Source: Methanosarcina sp. DH2
GTDB taxonomy: Archaea; Halobacteriota; Methanosarcinia; Methanosarcinales; Methanosarcinaceae
Length of the DNA stretch: 64,000 nucleotides
Direction: 5' to 3'
Assembly (NCBI RefSeq): GCF_020804225.1
Contig: NZ_WJBI01000001.1
Coordinates: forward strand, 542,681-606,680
The notes under the pieces are model-generated. The model ran no database searches, was not told the origin of the DNA, and saw nothing but the letters and a program-made list of their open reading frames with translations. Positions within the stretch are counted from its first letter, which is position 1, and each line of letters opens with the position of its first letter. A program made the position numbers and the translations under genes. Positions 38,803 through 49,007 of the stretch are shown in pieces.

Positions 38803-39210
38803 TTGAAAATTAGGGTTGTGAGTTCTAGAGAAGAAATCTTTACATTAAATCCAAACGAAAGAATAGTTCACCTGGCCTTCAGGCCTTCGAACAAGGACAT
38901 TTTTTCCCTGGTTGAGAACTGCCCCAAGATTGAGGTAATCCAGTTACCCAAATCATACAGGCGCACGGTCTCAAAGTCCATAGAGATGTTCCTTGAAATG
39001 CAGCGCATCCAGCTCATCGAAGGAGATGTCTGGGGTCACAGGAAAGACATTAACGAATATTACCGTATTCCTTCCTCTATAATTGAGGAGATAAAGGAAC
39101 TGAAAATTGAAGGCAAATCCACTGAGGCTATCGAAGAAAAAGTCTCAAGGGAGAGCAAACTGAACCCTGAAATGGTTGCATACATCCTCAGAAAGGATGT
39201 TACTGCATGA
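38803..39210 (+). CDS. DUF1699 family protein, copy 2
   Basis: 135 residues from TTG; GGGAGG lies seven bases upstream and decides the start. Sequence begins KIRVVSSREEIFTLNPNER and includes HLAFRPSNKDIFSLV and GDVWGHRKDINEYY. The C-terminal helices (IIEEIKELKIEGKSTEAIEE) suggest a helix-turn-helix. By eye it is about 83% identical to copy 3 (49921-50328). Function unknown. A T-rich stop region follows. Confidence 0.78.
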   Translation: MKIRVVSSREEIFTLNPNERIVHLAFRPSNKDIFSLVENCPKIEVIQLPKSYRRTVSKSIEMFLEMQRIQLIEGDVWGHRKDINEYYRIPSSIIEEIKELKIEGKSTEAIEEKVSRESKLNPEMVAYILRKDVTA

Positions 39211-39976
39211 GCCTCTGAAAATTATTTTCAGGCTCTTCCCATTTTATTTTCTTTTAATTTTTATTGCTTCGTAATTTTTATTATTTTTTTATTTGTGTTA
39301 CTTTTTAAGTTTAGCTTCTTACAGCTTTATTACTTTTAAAGTTTTGTTACTTTTTTATTTTTATTACTTTTTATTTTTAATTACTTTTTTATTTTCGTTG
39401 TTTTGTAACTTTATATTATGACTCGTTTTTCAGTTTTTCTTTCTTGCTAAAACTACCTGTAAAACGCAATTCTGTGGCACTTTTATCTTGAGGTTCTCCG
39501 TTATGCGAAAGTGTACAAGTTTTTCGAAGCTGATGCTGTAAACTTTGTTTAACAGAATGTTCTGAAAAACTCTCTAAAACGCTGTAAACCTCTTAAAGTC
39601 CTGCAAACCTCTTTTTAGATACGTTAAGGTGTTGTTTACAATATTAATCCCTTTTTCTATTTTCCTATGTCTGTTTTCCGGTGTCTATTTTGAGTGAAAT
39701 TACTCTTTTACCGCTTCCAAACCCCTGGTCTGGAAAAAATATAAAAAAATTCTTAGATTTGCGATTTTCAGCAGTAACTCCCCCGCTGCCAAATATTCAA
39801 TCTCATCAAAATATTATTTCAGGCCGAAGAACCTGTGATCCTGTGCTTAATTTTTGCCTGAATAAAGCTTACAGGATTTTAAGTCTACAGGCTTTTTTAA
39901 GTCACAGGCTTTTTTAACCTACAGGCTTTTCTCCTTTTCAGGATATTTTAACTGATTTTTATTTCCAGACGGTTAT
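39211..39976. other. T-rich intergenic region
   Basis: 39235-39420 is dominated by TTATTACTTTTT-type pyrimidine runs, a probable transcription stop for the DUF1699 gene. Repeats of ACAGGCTTTT lie at 39885-39930. No gene. Confidence 0.5.
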
Positions 39977-42052
39977 TCACTTTTTTGAGCCTCCGAACAG
40001 GACTGTAAACTCTGTCCCCTGATCTCTTCTAATCCCTACGCATCCGTCAATCTGATCAACAAGAATATTTACCAGCTGGAGCCCGAGAGACCCTGCATTT
40101 TTGAAGTCTACACCTTCCGGAATTCCCTTCCCGTTATCAGCTACGCTCAATATGAATCGCAGATTCCTCTCATCTACGCATTCCTTATCCAGTCCTGAAC
40201 TCCGGATATTTAAGGCAAAACTATCCACTTTGTAAAGGCTTATACGGATCTCGCCTTCGGTCCCTTCGGGAAAAGCATGCTTCAGGGAGTTGGAAACAAG
40301 TTCGTTAACAATTATGCCCAGGGGTATTGCGGTGTCCATATCAAGATAAACTTTCTCAAGGTCCAGTTTGAGGTTAATATTATCTTTCTGTACGGAGTAT
40401 GAACCAAGCAGGTCTGCAGTCAGTTTTTGGAGATAAGCTGCAAAATCAAGGGTATCGATTTCGTTTCCTTTATACAGCTCTTCATGGATAAGAGCCATGG
40501 AGGTAACACGGTTCTGGCTTTCCCTGAAGGCTTCAAGCATTTTTTTGTCGCTGAACCTTTCAGCTTCAAGGCTGAGCAGGGAAGAGATCACCTGCAGATT
40601 ATTCTTAATCCTGTGATGAATTTCTTTTATGCGTGCCTCATCTATTTTTTTCAGTACCTCTTCCGCTCTTCTACGCTCTGTAATGTCGCGAATGAGACCC
40701 TGCATTTCTCCAGACAATCCGGAATTTGCCGGAAGCTTTTGCAGTATTACGCTTACCCATTTTACTTCTCCATCTTTTCTGCGTATCCTGTACTCAATTT
40801 CGGTAGAAAGGTCCGGGTTAGAGGTAAACCTTTTCATGCTTTCAAGAATAATGTGCAGATCTTCAGGCACTACTATTTCTTCCCATCTAACCTTGCCGGA
40901 AAGGAGATTTTCCTTACTATAGCCTGTAATTTCTTCGATTTCTCCTTCTATGAACAAGGGCACAAAGTTCCTGTCAAGCCTGAACCCTATAAACCCTTTT
41001 ATATTATACATGAGCGAGTTGTAGTTTTTTTGTTTTATCCGATCTCTTTCCAGCATCTGATTCTTTTCCAGCTCCTGTATGCCTTTGGAATCAGCTATCT
41101 TTACACCGAGCATATTGTAGATCCTGCCCTGGTCATCCTCGAGGAAAATTGTTCTCTGCTTGAATGCCTCCTCACTCTTTTTAAGCTCCCTGAACAGAAG
41201 GCTGTAAGGTGCCTCAAATCCTGTCTCAATTATAGCTGTGTAAATCAGGTAAAAAGAAAGAATTTTAAAGTAGTGCCCCAGAAGGTTGAAAAACCCATAT
41301 ACATCTACATACAGAGTAAAAGCGAGTTCTCCGAGGATTGTGACAATTATTGATGCTTCTACCAGCCTGAAAACATGGGTTTCGAACCGATCTCGTTTTG
41401 TGTATAAAAGAATAAGTGAACAGAAGAGAATTAGTGATATAACATATTCACTTACAATCTTAAAAGGAGTAAGTCCGGAACCTTCAATATAAGAATCGGG
41501 AAAGTTTCCGATAATAAAGATTGAGAGAATACAACCAGCCATAACTACTGTATATATGAGAAAAGTTTGCCAGAAGAACCTGTTTTTTTCTCTTGCTCCT
41601 GTATCTCCTGTTTTATTTTCTGCCTTGTAATCTTTTAACAGCAGTGGAGCTACGAGCAGGGAGATACTTTCCATGTACCTTGCGGCTATCCAGAGCTGGG
41701 TGGGAAGGTTTGAATCAAACTGAGGAAAAATCCCCATTCCTTTGTATGCAAATGTATGGAGCAGATCCAGGTTCGCAACAAAGAAATAAGCAACTCCTAT
41801 GAGTATAAGATACCTGTTTTCCAGGCGGGTTTTTGATTTCGATACTATGAGAAAGACGACGTACGCTACATATATACTGAATAATTCTGCCAGAGTATGG
41901 AAGAGAAGGTAGTTGCTCCGGCTGATTATATAGAGCAGACCGGCTAATGCTACCCAGAGTATTATTTCATAGGGCGATATTTTCATTTTTTTCCCTAATG
42001 TCATCTGGTATCCATCCATCTTCTTTAAGTTCCTGCCCCTTCTAAAGCTCAT
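39977..42052 (-). CDS. Sensor histidine kinase, MASE3-PAS-HisKA_2-HATPase
   Basis: 691 residues. Residues about 25-265 carry seven to eight membrane helices of MASE3 type (LDLLHTFAYKGMGIFP). A PAS domain with PAC motif lies at about 345-465, the phospho-acceptor box EIHHRIKNNLQVISSLL near 475, and the ATPase lobe with NELVSNSLKHAF (about 584) and DNGKGIPEGVDF (about 642). No receiver domain. It senses an unknown membrane or redox cue. Several possible starts (MSFRR, MDGYQ, MKISPYE) exist; the last, before the first helix, has AGGGA upstream, so the true start may be 63 bases in. Confidence 0.88.
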   Translation of the reverse strand: MSFRRGRNLKKMDGYQMTLGKKMKISPYEIILWVALAGLLYIISRSNYLLFHTLAELFSIYVAYVVFLIVSKSKTRLENRYLILIGVAYFFVANLDLLHTFAYKGMGIFPQFDSNLPTQLWIAARYMESISLLVAPLLLKDYKAENKTGDTGAREKNRFFWQTFLIYTVVMAGCILSIFIIGNFPDSYIEGSGLTPFKIVSEYVISLILFCSLILLYTKRDRFETHVFRLVEASIIVTILGELAFTLYVDVYGFFNLLGHYFKILSFYLIYTAIIETGFEAPYSLLFRELKKSEEAFKQRTIFLEDDQGRIYNMLGVKIADSKGIQELEKNQMLERDRIKQKNYNSLMYNIKGFIGFRLDRNFVPLFIEGEIEEITGYSKENLLSGKVRWEEIVVPEDLHIILESMKRFTSNPDLSTEIEYRIRRKDGEVKWVSVILQKLPANSGLSGEMQGLIRDITERRRAEEVLKKIDEARIKEIHHRIKNNLQVISSLLSLEAERFSDKKMLEAFRESQNRVTSMALIHEELYKGNEIDTLDFAAYLQKLTADLLGSYSVQKDNINLKLDLEKVYLDMDTAIPLGIIVNELVSNSLKHAFPEGTEGEIRISLYKVDSFALNIRSSGLDKECVDERNLRFILSVADNGKGIPEGVDFKNAGSLGLQLVNILVDQIDGCVGIRRDQGTEFTVLFGGSKK

Positions 42053-42338
42053 TTCTTTCTGTATTTAAATAAATATCTTGCTTAATATAAAGCTAGGTTA
42101 GATTGTTTTGGGGATATACCTTTTCTTAGAATATACATTTATTTGAGCGATTCCTTTTTTCGAGAATAGGTATGTAGTTTAAATACGACATAAACAGCTC
42201 GTCGTCTTCAGCTCTTCTCTCCCTGTTCTTATAAATAAACCTGATTTTTACTTGCAGGCATGTCACTTTCAGTACAGCAGGATGAAGGATAGCCAGATAT
42301 TTATGGTAAAGCAATTAAAATGAATATGGGGGATACAA

Positions 42339-42611
42339 TTGACTTCATCGAAACTTTCTGCTGAATTGACTTCAATAGTCAAAAATAAGCTTGAACTGGG
42401 ATCTGAAGAGCGTGTCAAAGTTAGAGTCCTTCTGGAACAAGATGCTATTCTTGAAAAAGTAACAGTTGCCCTGGAAGGGAACGGGCTTAAGATTAAAGAT
42501 ATTCAGGAAGGTCCGGATGTAGTAATTACCGGCACGCTTGCGGTACAGAACATTATTGCAATTACCAGTGTTCCTGAGGTGGATAAAATCGAGTATGATC
42601 GAAGATCATAA
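42339..42611 (+). CDS. Small protein resembling protease propeptide/I9 inhibitor
   Basis: About 90 residues from a TTG with GGGGGAT upstream. The alpha/beta pattern VKVRVLLEQDAILEKVTVAL ... GTLAVQNIIAITSVPEVDKI ... EYDRRS resembles subtilisin propeptide or I9 folds, whose last strand reads V-x-x-I-E-x-D. No protease gene is adjacent. The assignment is an inference from the pattern, not from a clear family match. Confidence 0.45.
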   Translation: MTSSKLSAELTSIVKNKLELGSEERVKVRVLLEQDAILEKVTVALEGNGLKIKDIQEGPDVVITGTLAVQNIIAITSVPEVDKIEYDRRS

Positions 42612-42940
42612 TCCTGAAAACACGATATATACAAATGATACGAATTCTAGTTTTTCATTTTTATTTTTTCTTATTAAAAACTTCAATTCTTAAAAAGTTC
42701 CAGTTCTTAAAGACTCTAGTATTGTGATTCCGAAGTATGTTCACAAAAGTTGAAGTTTGAATATATCAATAGTCACCAATTTTCCCATTAAATAAGGAAT
42801 TTATTTGGAATCGAAGCACTAGTTTTTAAAAGATTCTAATTCTTAAAAAAATAATCTCAAAGAAAAAGAACCGCAGGAAAAAATCCGGACGGAAAAAAAT
42901 CTAAAAGAAATAAAAATGTCAGGTTCCGGAAATCAAAAAT
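42612..42940. other. AT-rich intergenic region
   Basis: 329 bases between two convergent genes with repeated TCTTAAAAAGTTCC and TTCTTAAA motifs; no gene seen. Confidence 0.45.
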
Positions 42941-43171
42941 TCAGTCCTTCTCTACCCAGTTCCCTTTAGAGTCTTTCTCATACTTCTTTTTGACTGCGCT
43001 CCAGGCGACCTTGTGTGCAGTTTCTTCCCTTGAAGCATCCCCTTTCCTTTCGGAAGGGTCTTTGTATTCTTCCCAGGCGCTGTTGAATGCTTCTCTGTAG
43101 ATATCCTGACCGTGTTCAGGCAGGTTTTCCTTAACGGTCTCCGGCAGTTCAGAATTACTTTTATATGGCAT
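42941..43171 (-). CDS. ChaB family protein
   Basis: 76 residues with the ChaB layout: ELPETVKENLPEHGQDIYRE then FNSAWEEY and AHKVAWSAVKKKYEKD. ChaB was named as a cation-transport regulator in E. coli, but its true role is unsettled. Soluble and charged. It stands alone between the two kinase genes. Confidence 0.85.
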   Translation of the reverse strand: MPYKSNSELPETVKENLPEHGQDIYREAFNSAWEEYKDPSERKGDASREETAHKVAWSAVKKKYEKDSKGNWVEKD

Positions 43172-43253
43172 TTATTTCCCCCATTTTAGGTATAGGGGGT
43201 TATTTTTTAAAAACATTCTGTGTAGCCATTTATATCGCTTTACTTCTGGGCCC

Positions 43254-43331
43254 TTAATTTCTGGAGTTAATTTCTGGAGTTAATTTCTGGAGTTAATTTC
43301 TGGAGTTAATTTCTGGAGTTAATTTCTGGAG
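43254..43331. repeat. 13-bp tandem repeat, six copies
   Basis: Six copies of TTAATTTCTGGAG run exactly up to the stop codon of the adjacent kinase gene. Confidence 0.93.
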
Positions 43332-46241
43332 TCACGAATTACCTCTTACACTGATTCTGATTGTGAACTCCGTTCCGTTATCTCTTTTCAATTCAAGCTC
43401 TCCGTCCAGCTGTTCTACCAGTATACTTACCAGTTGCAATCCAAGGGTATCTGAGTTTTCAAAATCGACTGCTTCTGGAATGCCAACCCCGTTATCCAAA
43501 ACTATTAGGGTAAACTCAGTTCTCTTGATATCTCTTTCTCTGCGGCTGCCATAGCTACTTCTTTTACTCCTGGAAACTTCCTGCCTGTGAAGCTTTATCT
43601 GGATTTCTCCTTCTTTTCTGCCGGAAAAAGCATGTTTCAGGGAATTGGACACAAGTTCATTAACAATTATCCCTAACGGGACCGCAGTATCCATATCAAA
43701 GAACACATCCTCTTCCATATCTGTTTTCAATCTGATGTCGACGTTTTCAAACCTGTATATATGGAAAAGGTTCTCAACAAGTCTTTCAATATACGGTGAA
43801 AAGCTCAGGGTATCACTTTCTCCGCCCTCGTGCAATTCTTCATGGATAAGAGCGATGGATGCCACCCTATCCTGGCTTTCTCGAAAAGCTTCGAGAATTT
43901 CCGAGCGCTTTATATATTCTTTACTGCCTAATTTTTCAGCCTGGAGGGCGAGCAAGGAGGAAATTACCTGCAGGTTATTTTTGATCCGATGATGAATTTC
44001 TCTTTTACGGGCAAGCTCTCCCATTTTTTGTTTTAACACTTCTTCTGTTTTCTTAAGCTCAGTAATGTCCCGTGCAGCAGCAAAAACCCCTATGACCTTT
44101 CCACTTTCGTCTTTATAAACCGAAGCATTATACAAAACAGGAGTTATATGCCCGTCCCTGTGCTGGATTTCAAGAGGGTAGTCCCGGACCTCTCCCTCCA
44201 CGAACACCTGTTGATACCCTTTACTGGCTTCTTCAGGTTCTGTGAAATAGTCCGAAAAGTCCGTTCCGATCAGTTCGTCTCTTGAATATCCGGTGATCAA
44301 TTCCGTAGCTGCATTTACATCTGTGATCTTGCCATCAGGCCCTATGGTTACTAAAGGATCCAAGCTGGCTTCAATCAGGCTGCGGTTATAGATATTTGAT
44401 AGCCTGAGTGCCTCTTCTGCCTTCCTGCGCTCGGTAGTATTCCTGGCAATCGTTGAAACGGCAATAAGTTCTCCAGACACGTCAAAAACCGGAGAGAGAG
44501 TTATCGAAATATTTATTATTGTACCGTCTTTTTTTAACCTCAAAGTTTCTGAGTGGTGGATCTTTTCTCCCTGTTCAATCTTTTCAGCTAACTGTTTTGT
44601 TTCCCCTTTAAGATTCTCCGGCTCAATTATCGATACGTTTTTTCCCAGGACTTCTTCAGCAGAATAACCGTAAATTTGCTCCGCTCCCCTGTTCCAGCTT
44701 GTAATCATGCCATCAAGAGACTTGGTTATAATAGCATCGTCCGATGATTCCACAACATTCGCCAGCATCTGGATTTTCTCTTCTGCTTTCTTACGTTCAG
44801 TAATATCGTGTACAGATGCAAAAACCCCTCTAACCTTCCCATTTTCGTCTTTATATACTGAAGCATTAACCAGAACGGGCGTTATATACCCATCCCTGTG
44901 CTGGATTTCAAGAGGGTAATCCCGGATTTCTCCCTGCACGAGCACCTGTTTATACGCTTTAATGACTTTTTCAGGCTCAGTGAAATAATCCGAAGAACGA
45001 GTCCCGATCAGCTCGTCCCTTGAATATCCGGTGATCAATTCCGTAGCTACATTCGTATCCGCTATCTTGCCGTCAAGCCCGATGGTTACAAGGGGGTCAA
45101 GACTAGCTTCAACCAGACGGCGGTTATAAATGTTTGATAACCTCAGCGCCTCTTCTGTCTTCCTGCGCTCGGTAATATCCTGAACTATTCCCTTTGCTCT
45201 AACAGGGATGTTGTTTTCATCGAGAATAATTTCGGCCTGTGTATGGACAGTACGTTCCTCTCCATCAGGCAGGAGAATCCTATAATCAATGCTCTGCGGC
45301 TCTTCACTTAACCCTTTCTTAATGGCATCAATGACATAGTCCCTGTCTTCAGGGTGTACATACTTCAAAAAAGAATTGTAAGTTGATCCGAATTCCTGAG
45401 GTCCACGTCCGAAAATGCAATAAACTTCATCTGACCATTGTAGTTCACCTGTTGCGATATTCCAGGTCCAGCTCCCTATATGAGCCATTTTTTGGGCTTC
45501 CGCAAGTCCTTCTTCACTTTCTTTCAACGCTTTATAAGCTTTCTCAAGCTGCACCGTTCGCTCTTCAACCAGTTTTTCTAAGTTGTCATGTGCTTCTTTT
45601 AAATTAGCTTCTGCTTCTTTTGAAGCCTGAAAAACTGTCTCTTCCGCCTTTTTGAGCCTGGGACTCTCTATTTGCTCCCACTTTCCTTCCCTTTTGATTA
45701 AAGAGAACTGATGGTTGATGGCCGCATCGATGATCTCAGTTGCTTTGCACCTGTCGAGGGAATAGGTGCATAGAGCTATTATACGATGGTTGCCGATTAT
45801 ATTGTCTGCTTCTTTCTCATAGCCCGCGAAGCCGTGCCAGTTCTCTTTTTCCAGCCATAAAGTATTTCCGAACCTCAAACCCTCATAGCTATCTTCCATG
45901 GCACTGTTGAGTTTTTCGACCCAGCTGTTTAAGACTCTCTCCGGATCGAAAGTAACCTCTGTCAGGTACCAATCCGTATAAGGAATAATCTCGATTTGCC
46001 CTTTTTCCATGTAAGCATCGATTGCAGGAATAGCTCTTTTCAGGTCTTCTTTTGCCTCTTCTATATCCTGGACTTGTGATGTAACCCAAATACAGAATTC
46101 ATTATTTTCCAACCCTGCTTTGAAATAGGGAACAAGTATACCCACCAGATCTTCTCTTGTCTGGTAGAACTGGCAGAAGTGCGTTCCCCAGGGCACATCT
46201 CCAATAACGTCAATACCGGATTTTCTCAGGCTTTCTCCCAT
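43332..46241 (-). CDS. Large sensor histidine kinase, MEDS-4xPAS-HisKA_2-HATPase
   Basis: 969 soluble residues. The N-terminal MEDS domain (about 10-185; GDVPWGTHFCQFYQTREDLV) is known from methanogens and methylotrophs. A helix (about 195-245) leads to four PAS domains (about 245-365, 370-495, 495-610, 612-735). PAS 2 and PAS 4 are near duplicates (both begin EALRLSNIYNR and contain ELITGYSRDELIGT). The acceptor box REIHHRIKNNLQ (about 745) and the ATPase with NELVSNSLKHAF (about 867) and DNGVGIPEAVDF follow. No receiver domain. Cytoplasmic sensing of several ligands is likely; cues unknown. Confidence 0.9.
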   Translation of the reverse strand: MGESLRKSGIDVIGDVPWGTHFCQFYQTREDLVGILVPYFKAGLENNEFCIWVTSQVQDIEEAKEDLKRAIPAIDAYMEKGQIEIIPYTDWYLTEVTFDPERVLNSWVEKLNSAMEDSYEGLRFGNTLWLEKENWHGFAGYEKEADNIIGNHRIIALCTYSLDRCKATEIIDAAINHQFSLIKREGKWEQIESPRLKKAEETVFQASKEAEANLKEAHDNLEKLVEERTVQLEKAYKALKESEEGLAEAQKMAHIGSWTWNIATGELQWSDEVYCIFGRGPQEFGSTYNSFLKYVHPEDRDYVIDAIKKGLSEEPQSIDYRILLPDGEERTVHTQAEIILDENNIPVRAKGIVQDITERRKTEEALRLSNIYNRRLVEASLDPLVTIGLDGKIADTNVATELITGYSRDELIGTRSSDYFTEPEKVIKAYKQVLVQGEIRDYPLEIQHRDGYITPVLVNASVYKDENGKVRGVFASVHDITERKKAEEKIQMLANVVESSDDAIITKSLDGMITSWNRGAEQIYGYSAEEVLGKNVSIIEPENLKGETKQLAEKIEQGEKIHHSETLRLKKDGTIINISITLSPVFDVSGELIAVSTIARNTTERRKAEEALRLSNIYNRSLIEASLDPLVTIGPDGKITDVNAATELITGYSRDELIGTDFSDYFTEPEEASKGYQQVFVEGEVRDYPLEIQHRDGHITPVLYNASVYKDESGKVIGVFAAARDITELKKTEEVLKQKMGELARKREIHHRIKNNLQVISSLLALQAEKLGSKEYIKRSEILEAFRESQDRVASIALIHEELHEGGESDTLSFSPYIERLVENLFHIYRFENVDIRLKTDMEEDVFFDMDTAVPLGIIVNELVSNSLKHAFSGRKEGEIQIKLHRQEVSRSKRSSYGSRRERDIKRTEFTLIVLDNGVGIPEAVDFENSDTLGLQLVSILVEQLDGELELKRDNGTEFTIRISVRGNS

Positions 46242-46954
46242 TCTACACCTTCTTCGACCATTAAATACAGATTAAATCCAATTCAATATTCGGTGAGCAA
46301 TTTCTCATAAATCTTTTTGTGTCTGTTTTTTTGTATCTCTCTGGCTTCTCAGACCCGGTAATTAATCGGTAATTAATCGGAAAATAATCGGAAAATAATC
46401 GGAAAATTGATCGTAAAACCATTTCCTGTTCTCCACCTGAAACCTGGTTCCCTGTCTCGCTACCTGCCAATTTTTCTCCCCAATACAATTTTTAAGCTTT
46501 TTACTTCTTTATTATCGTCATCTGGCAGCACTTTTTTTTATAAATAAGTTATTATGAAATATTTTAATCGATTTTCAAGTCCGCAGGTGCTTATGAATTC
46601 TCTTTTATGAAGAAGGGTTTCCATACTCTTATACTGGCAAACAGAAAAACTTATCAGTATTATATGCTACTATCGATATTTATTAATTCCGATGCATAAA
46701 AACCTATACATTATATAACGTTGCGTAATAAAAAACAGGTTTATTTAAATACCTACTTAAACGTGAGTCTTGAGTCCAAGGTACTAATAAAAAAGAATCT
46801 TAGATAAAACTCGAAAAATTTAAATTACATTCATAGGATTGAAAAAGAGAATTGAAAAAGGACTAAAAAAGGACTAAAAAAGGACTGAAAAAGAGAATTG
46901 AAAACAGAATAGATTAAGAATAGTAAGAAGAAACCCAGAGGGACTGCATCCGTA
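46242..46954. other. Intergenic region
   Basis: No supportable gene. It holds short tandem AATAATCGGAAA repeats (46365-46405), a TATA-like ACATTATATAACG (46707-46719) and AAAAAAGGACT repeats (46855-46895). Confidence 0.4.
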
Positions 46955-47014
46955 CTGTATCCCCCAATACAGCCTCTTCGAATATTTTGCTCCCCCAAGC
47001 AAATTGATCCGAAG
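46955..47014. ncRNA. Candidate small RNA with twin CCCCCA loops
   Basis: Two stem-loops in series: CTGTAT-CCCCCA-ATACAG (46955-46972), then an outer stem CTTCG/CGAAG (46976-46980 with 47010-47014) enclosing TTTGCT-CCCCCA-AGCAAA (46986-47003). The two loops are identical though the stems differ, which suggests selection on the loop. On the plus strand the loops could pair with G-rich ribosome sites. The strand is uncertain: an AT-rich TATA-like stretch at 47095-47120 would suit minus-strand transcription. Confidence 0.4.
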
Positions 47015-47495
47015 AAAGGATCAGCGCCCTCCAGGTGATTCTTTATGTGGTAGATTATACCCCACCTTACTTCCCAACTCCAGCATATAATAATAACATA
47101 AATTATTTTAAATTAATTCTATCAAAAATTGTTCCATAAAAAATTATATCGCGATATTAAAAATTTCAAAGCAAACATAAAGTTCTACATTTATCTGCTT
47201 TCAGCAGGGTTGTTGTGTTTCATTTTGACAGCCTTTATCTTTCTATCTTGTTTCAAAACAGATTTTTCTTTTACTCAGAAAACGAAAGAATTCCTTTTTC
47301 GTCTGCAGTCTTTCTATTTCAGCTTTGATCTCGTTAACTGACAAAGCGATTATATAGTAAATTCCTTGTTGGTCATCTCTCCGAGTGCCAGCCATAAATA
47401 CTGTCAAATATAGAGATAAACGATCTTGCTTCTGGTTATGCCCCCTCAGTTTGCAGAAAAAATTCAAACTTCAGATGGACGGAGCGTGCTAGAAG
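47015..47495. other. Intergenic region
   Basis: AT-rich, with a GGTGATT motif and a GTGG/CCAC hairpin just after the candidate RNA. A frame at 47129-47341 with a TTG start lacks a ribosome site and I do not accept it. Confidence 0.35.
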
Positions 47496-48383
47496 TCAAT
47501 CTTCAAGCAAGTATTCCTTTACCCCTTTCCATAGATATCCTTTAGCTAGATTCTCTACAGGAGCTGGTTTAATGCCTTTCATTCTCTTTTCGATAGCTTT
47601 GAGATCGTATCCCTCTTTCAGGATGATGAATTTGAATGTTCCCGCCTTAAGGGCTTTATTGGGACATCCATAGATGCACTTCAAACAAAGGAAGCATTCC
47701 CTACCAAAAATCGGTCTGTTGTCCAATATGCTGATGTTATTTGCAGGACATTTCTTTTCACACCAGCCGCAGCCATTGCAGTTCTCATTTACCCTGATTT
47801 TCTGCCCAAAGAACTTTGTTCCCGTTTTTTCCATTTCCCCTACCCTGGAGAATATGCGGCCTATGAGCTTCGGCCTGGTTCTGTATACAACCCCTGCCAG
47901 AAGGTCGTCAGCGATACGCTTAGCCTTTGATGGCAGGATCTCAAGCAGTCTGATAGCTAACCTGTCATCTGTTTTAACAAACCAGTTTGAAGGCATTACT
48001 ACCATTTTTTCATAAACAACTTTGCAGTTCTTTCTTTCCAGTTTGCGTATAGAACTTACGCGGCAGGCTGTGTTTGGTGTCATTTCCCCGCCCCCGGAAA
48101 CAGATATCACGGCAGCGTGAACTGGCCTGTTATTGTTACTGCACAGGCTGTCAATCCACTTATATACAATCTTTGGGGCATTAAACGCATGAACAGCAAA
48201 TAGAAGTATCAACAGATCCTCTTTATCACCGGAAACAATATTTCCTGCCCTTATCTCAAGCTTTATAACAGATATACCGTGCGCGGTAAACTCCCTTTCA
48301 AGGGCATCAGCAACCCGGGCTGTACTTCCTGTCCCGGAAAAATAGGCTATTTTGATTTTATTGATTTTCCGTGATATTTCCAT
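47496..48383 (-). CDS. EFR1-type flavodoxin/ferredoxin fusion
   Basis: 295 residues. The N-terminal flavodoxin-like domain (about 8-165) has the FMN phosphate loop FSGTGSTARVADAL. The C-terminal part carries two [4Fe-4S] motifs, CNGCGWCEKKCPANN (about 206-220) and CFLCLKCIYGCPNKA (about 232-246). EFR1-family proteins move electrons in anaerobes; partner unknown. A cytosolic redox role is inferred. It stands alone with long AT-rich flanks. Confidence 0.85.
   Translation of the reverse strand: MEISRKINKIKIAYFSGTGSTARVADALEREFTAHGISVIKLEIRAGNIVSGDKEDLLILLFAVHAFNAPKIVYKWIDSLCSNNNRPVHAAVISVSGGGEMTPNTACRVSSIRKLERKNCKVVYEKMVVMPSNWFVKTDDRLAIRLLEILPSKAKRIADDLLAGVVYRTRPKLIGRIFSRVGEMEKTGTKFFGQKIRVNENCNGCGWCEKKCPANNISILDNRPIFGRECFLCLKCIYGCPNKALKAGTFKFIILKEGYDLKAIEKRMKGIKPAPVENLAKGYLWKGVKEYLLED

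Positions 48384-49007
<624 letters not shown>

Noticed and set aside
46261-46488. 75-codon minus-strand frame upstream of the large kinase
   Set aside because: Built partly from the AATAATCGGAAA tandem repeats and shows no family features.
47129-47341. 70-codon hydrophobic frame
   Set aside because: TTG start without ribosome site in AT-rich DNA; hydrophobic because of T-rich codons.
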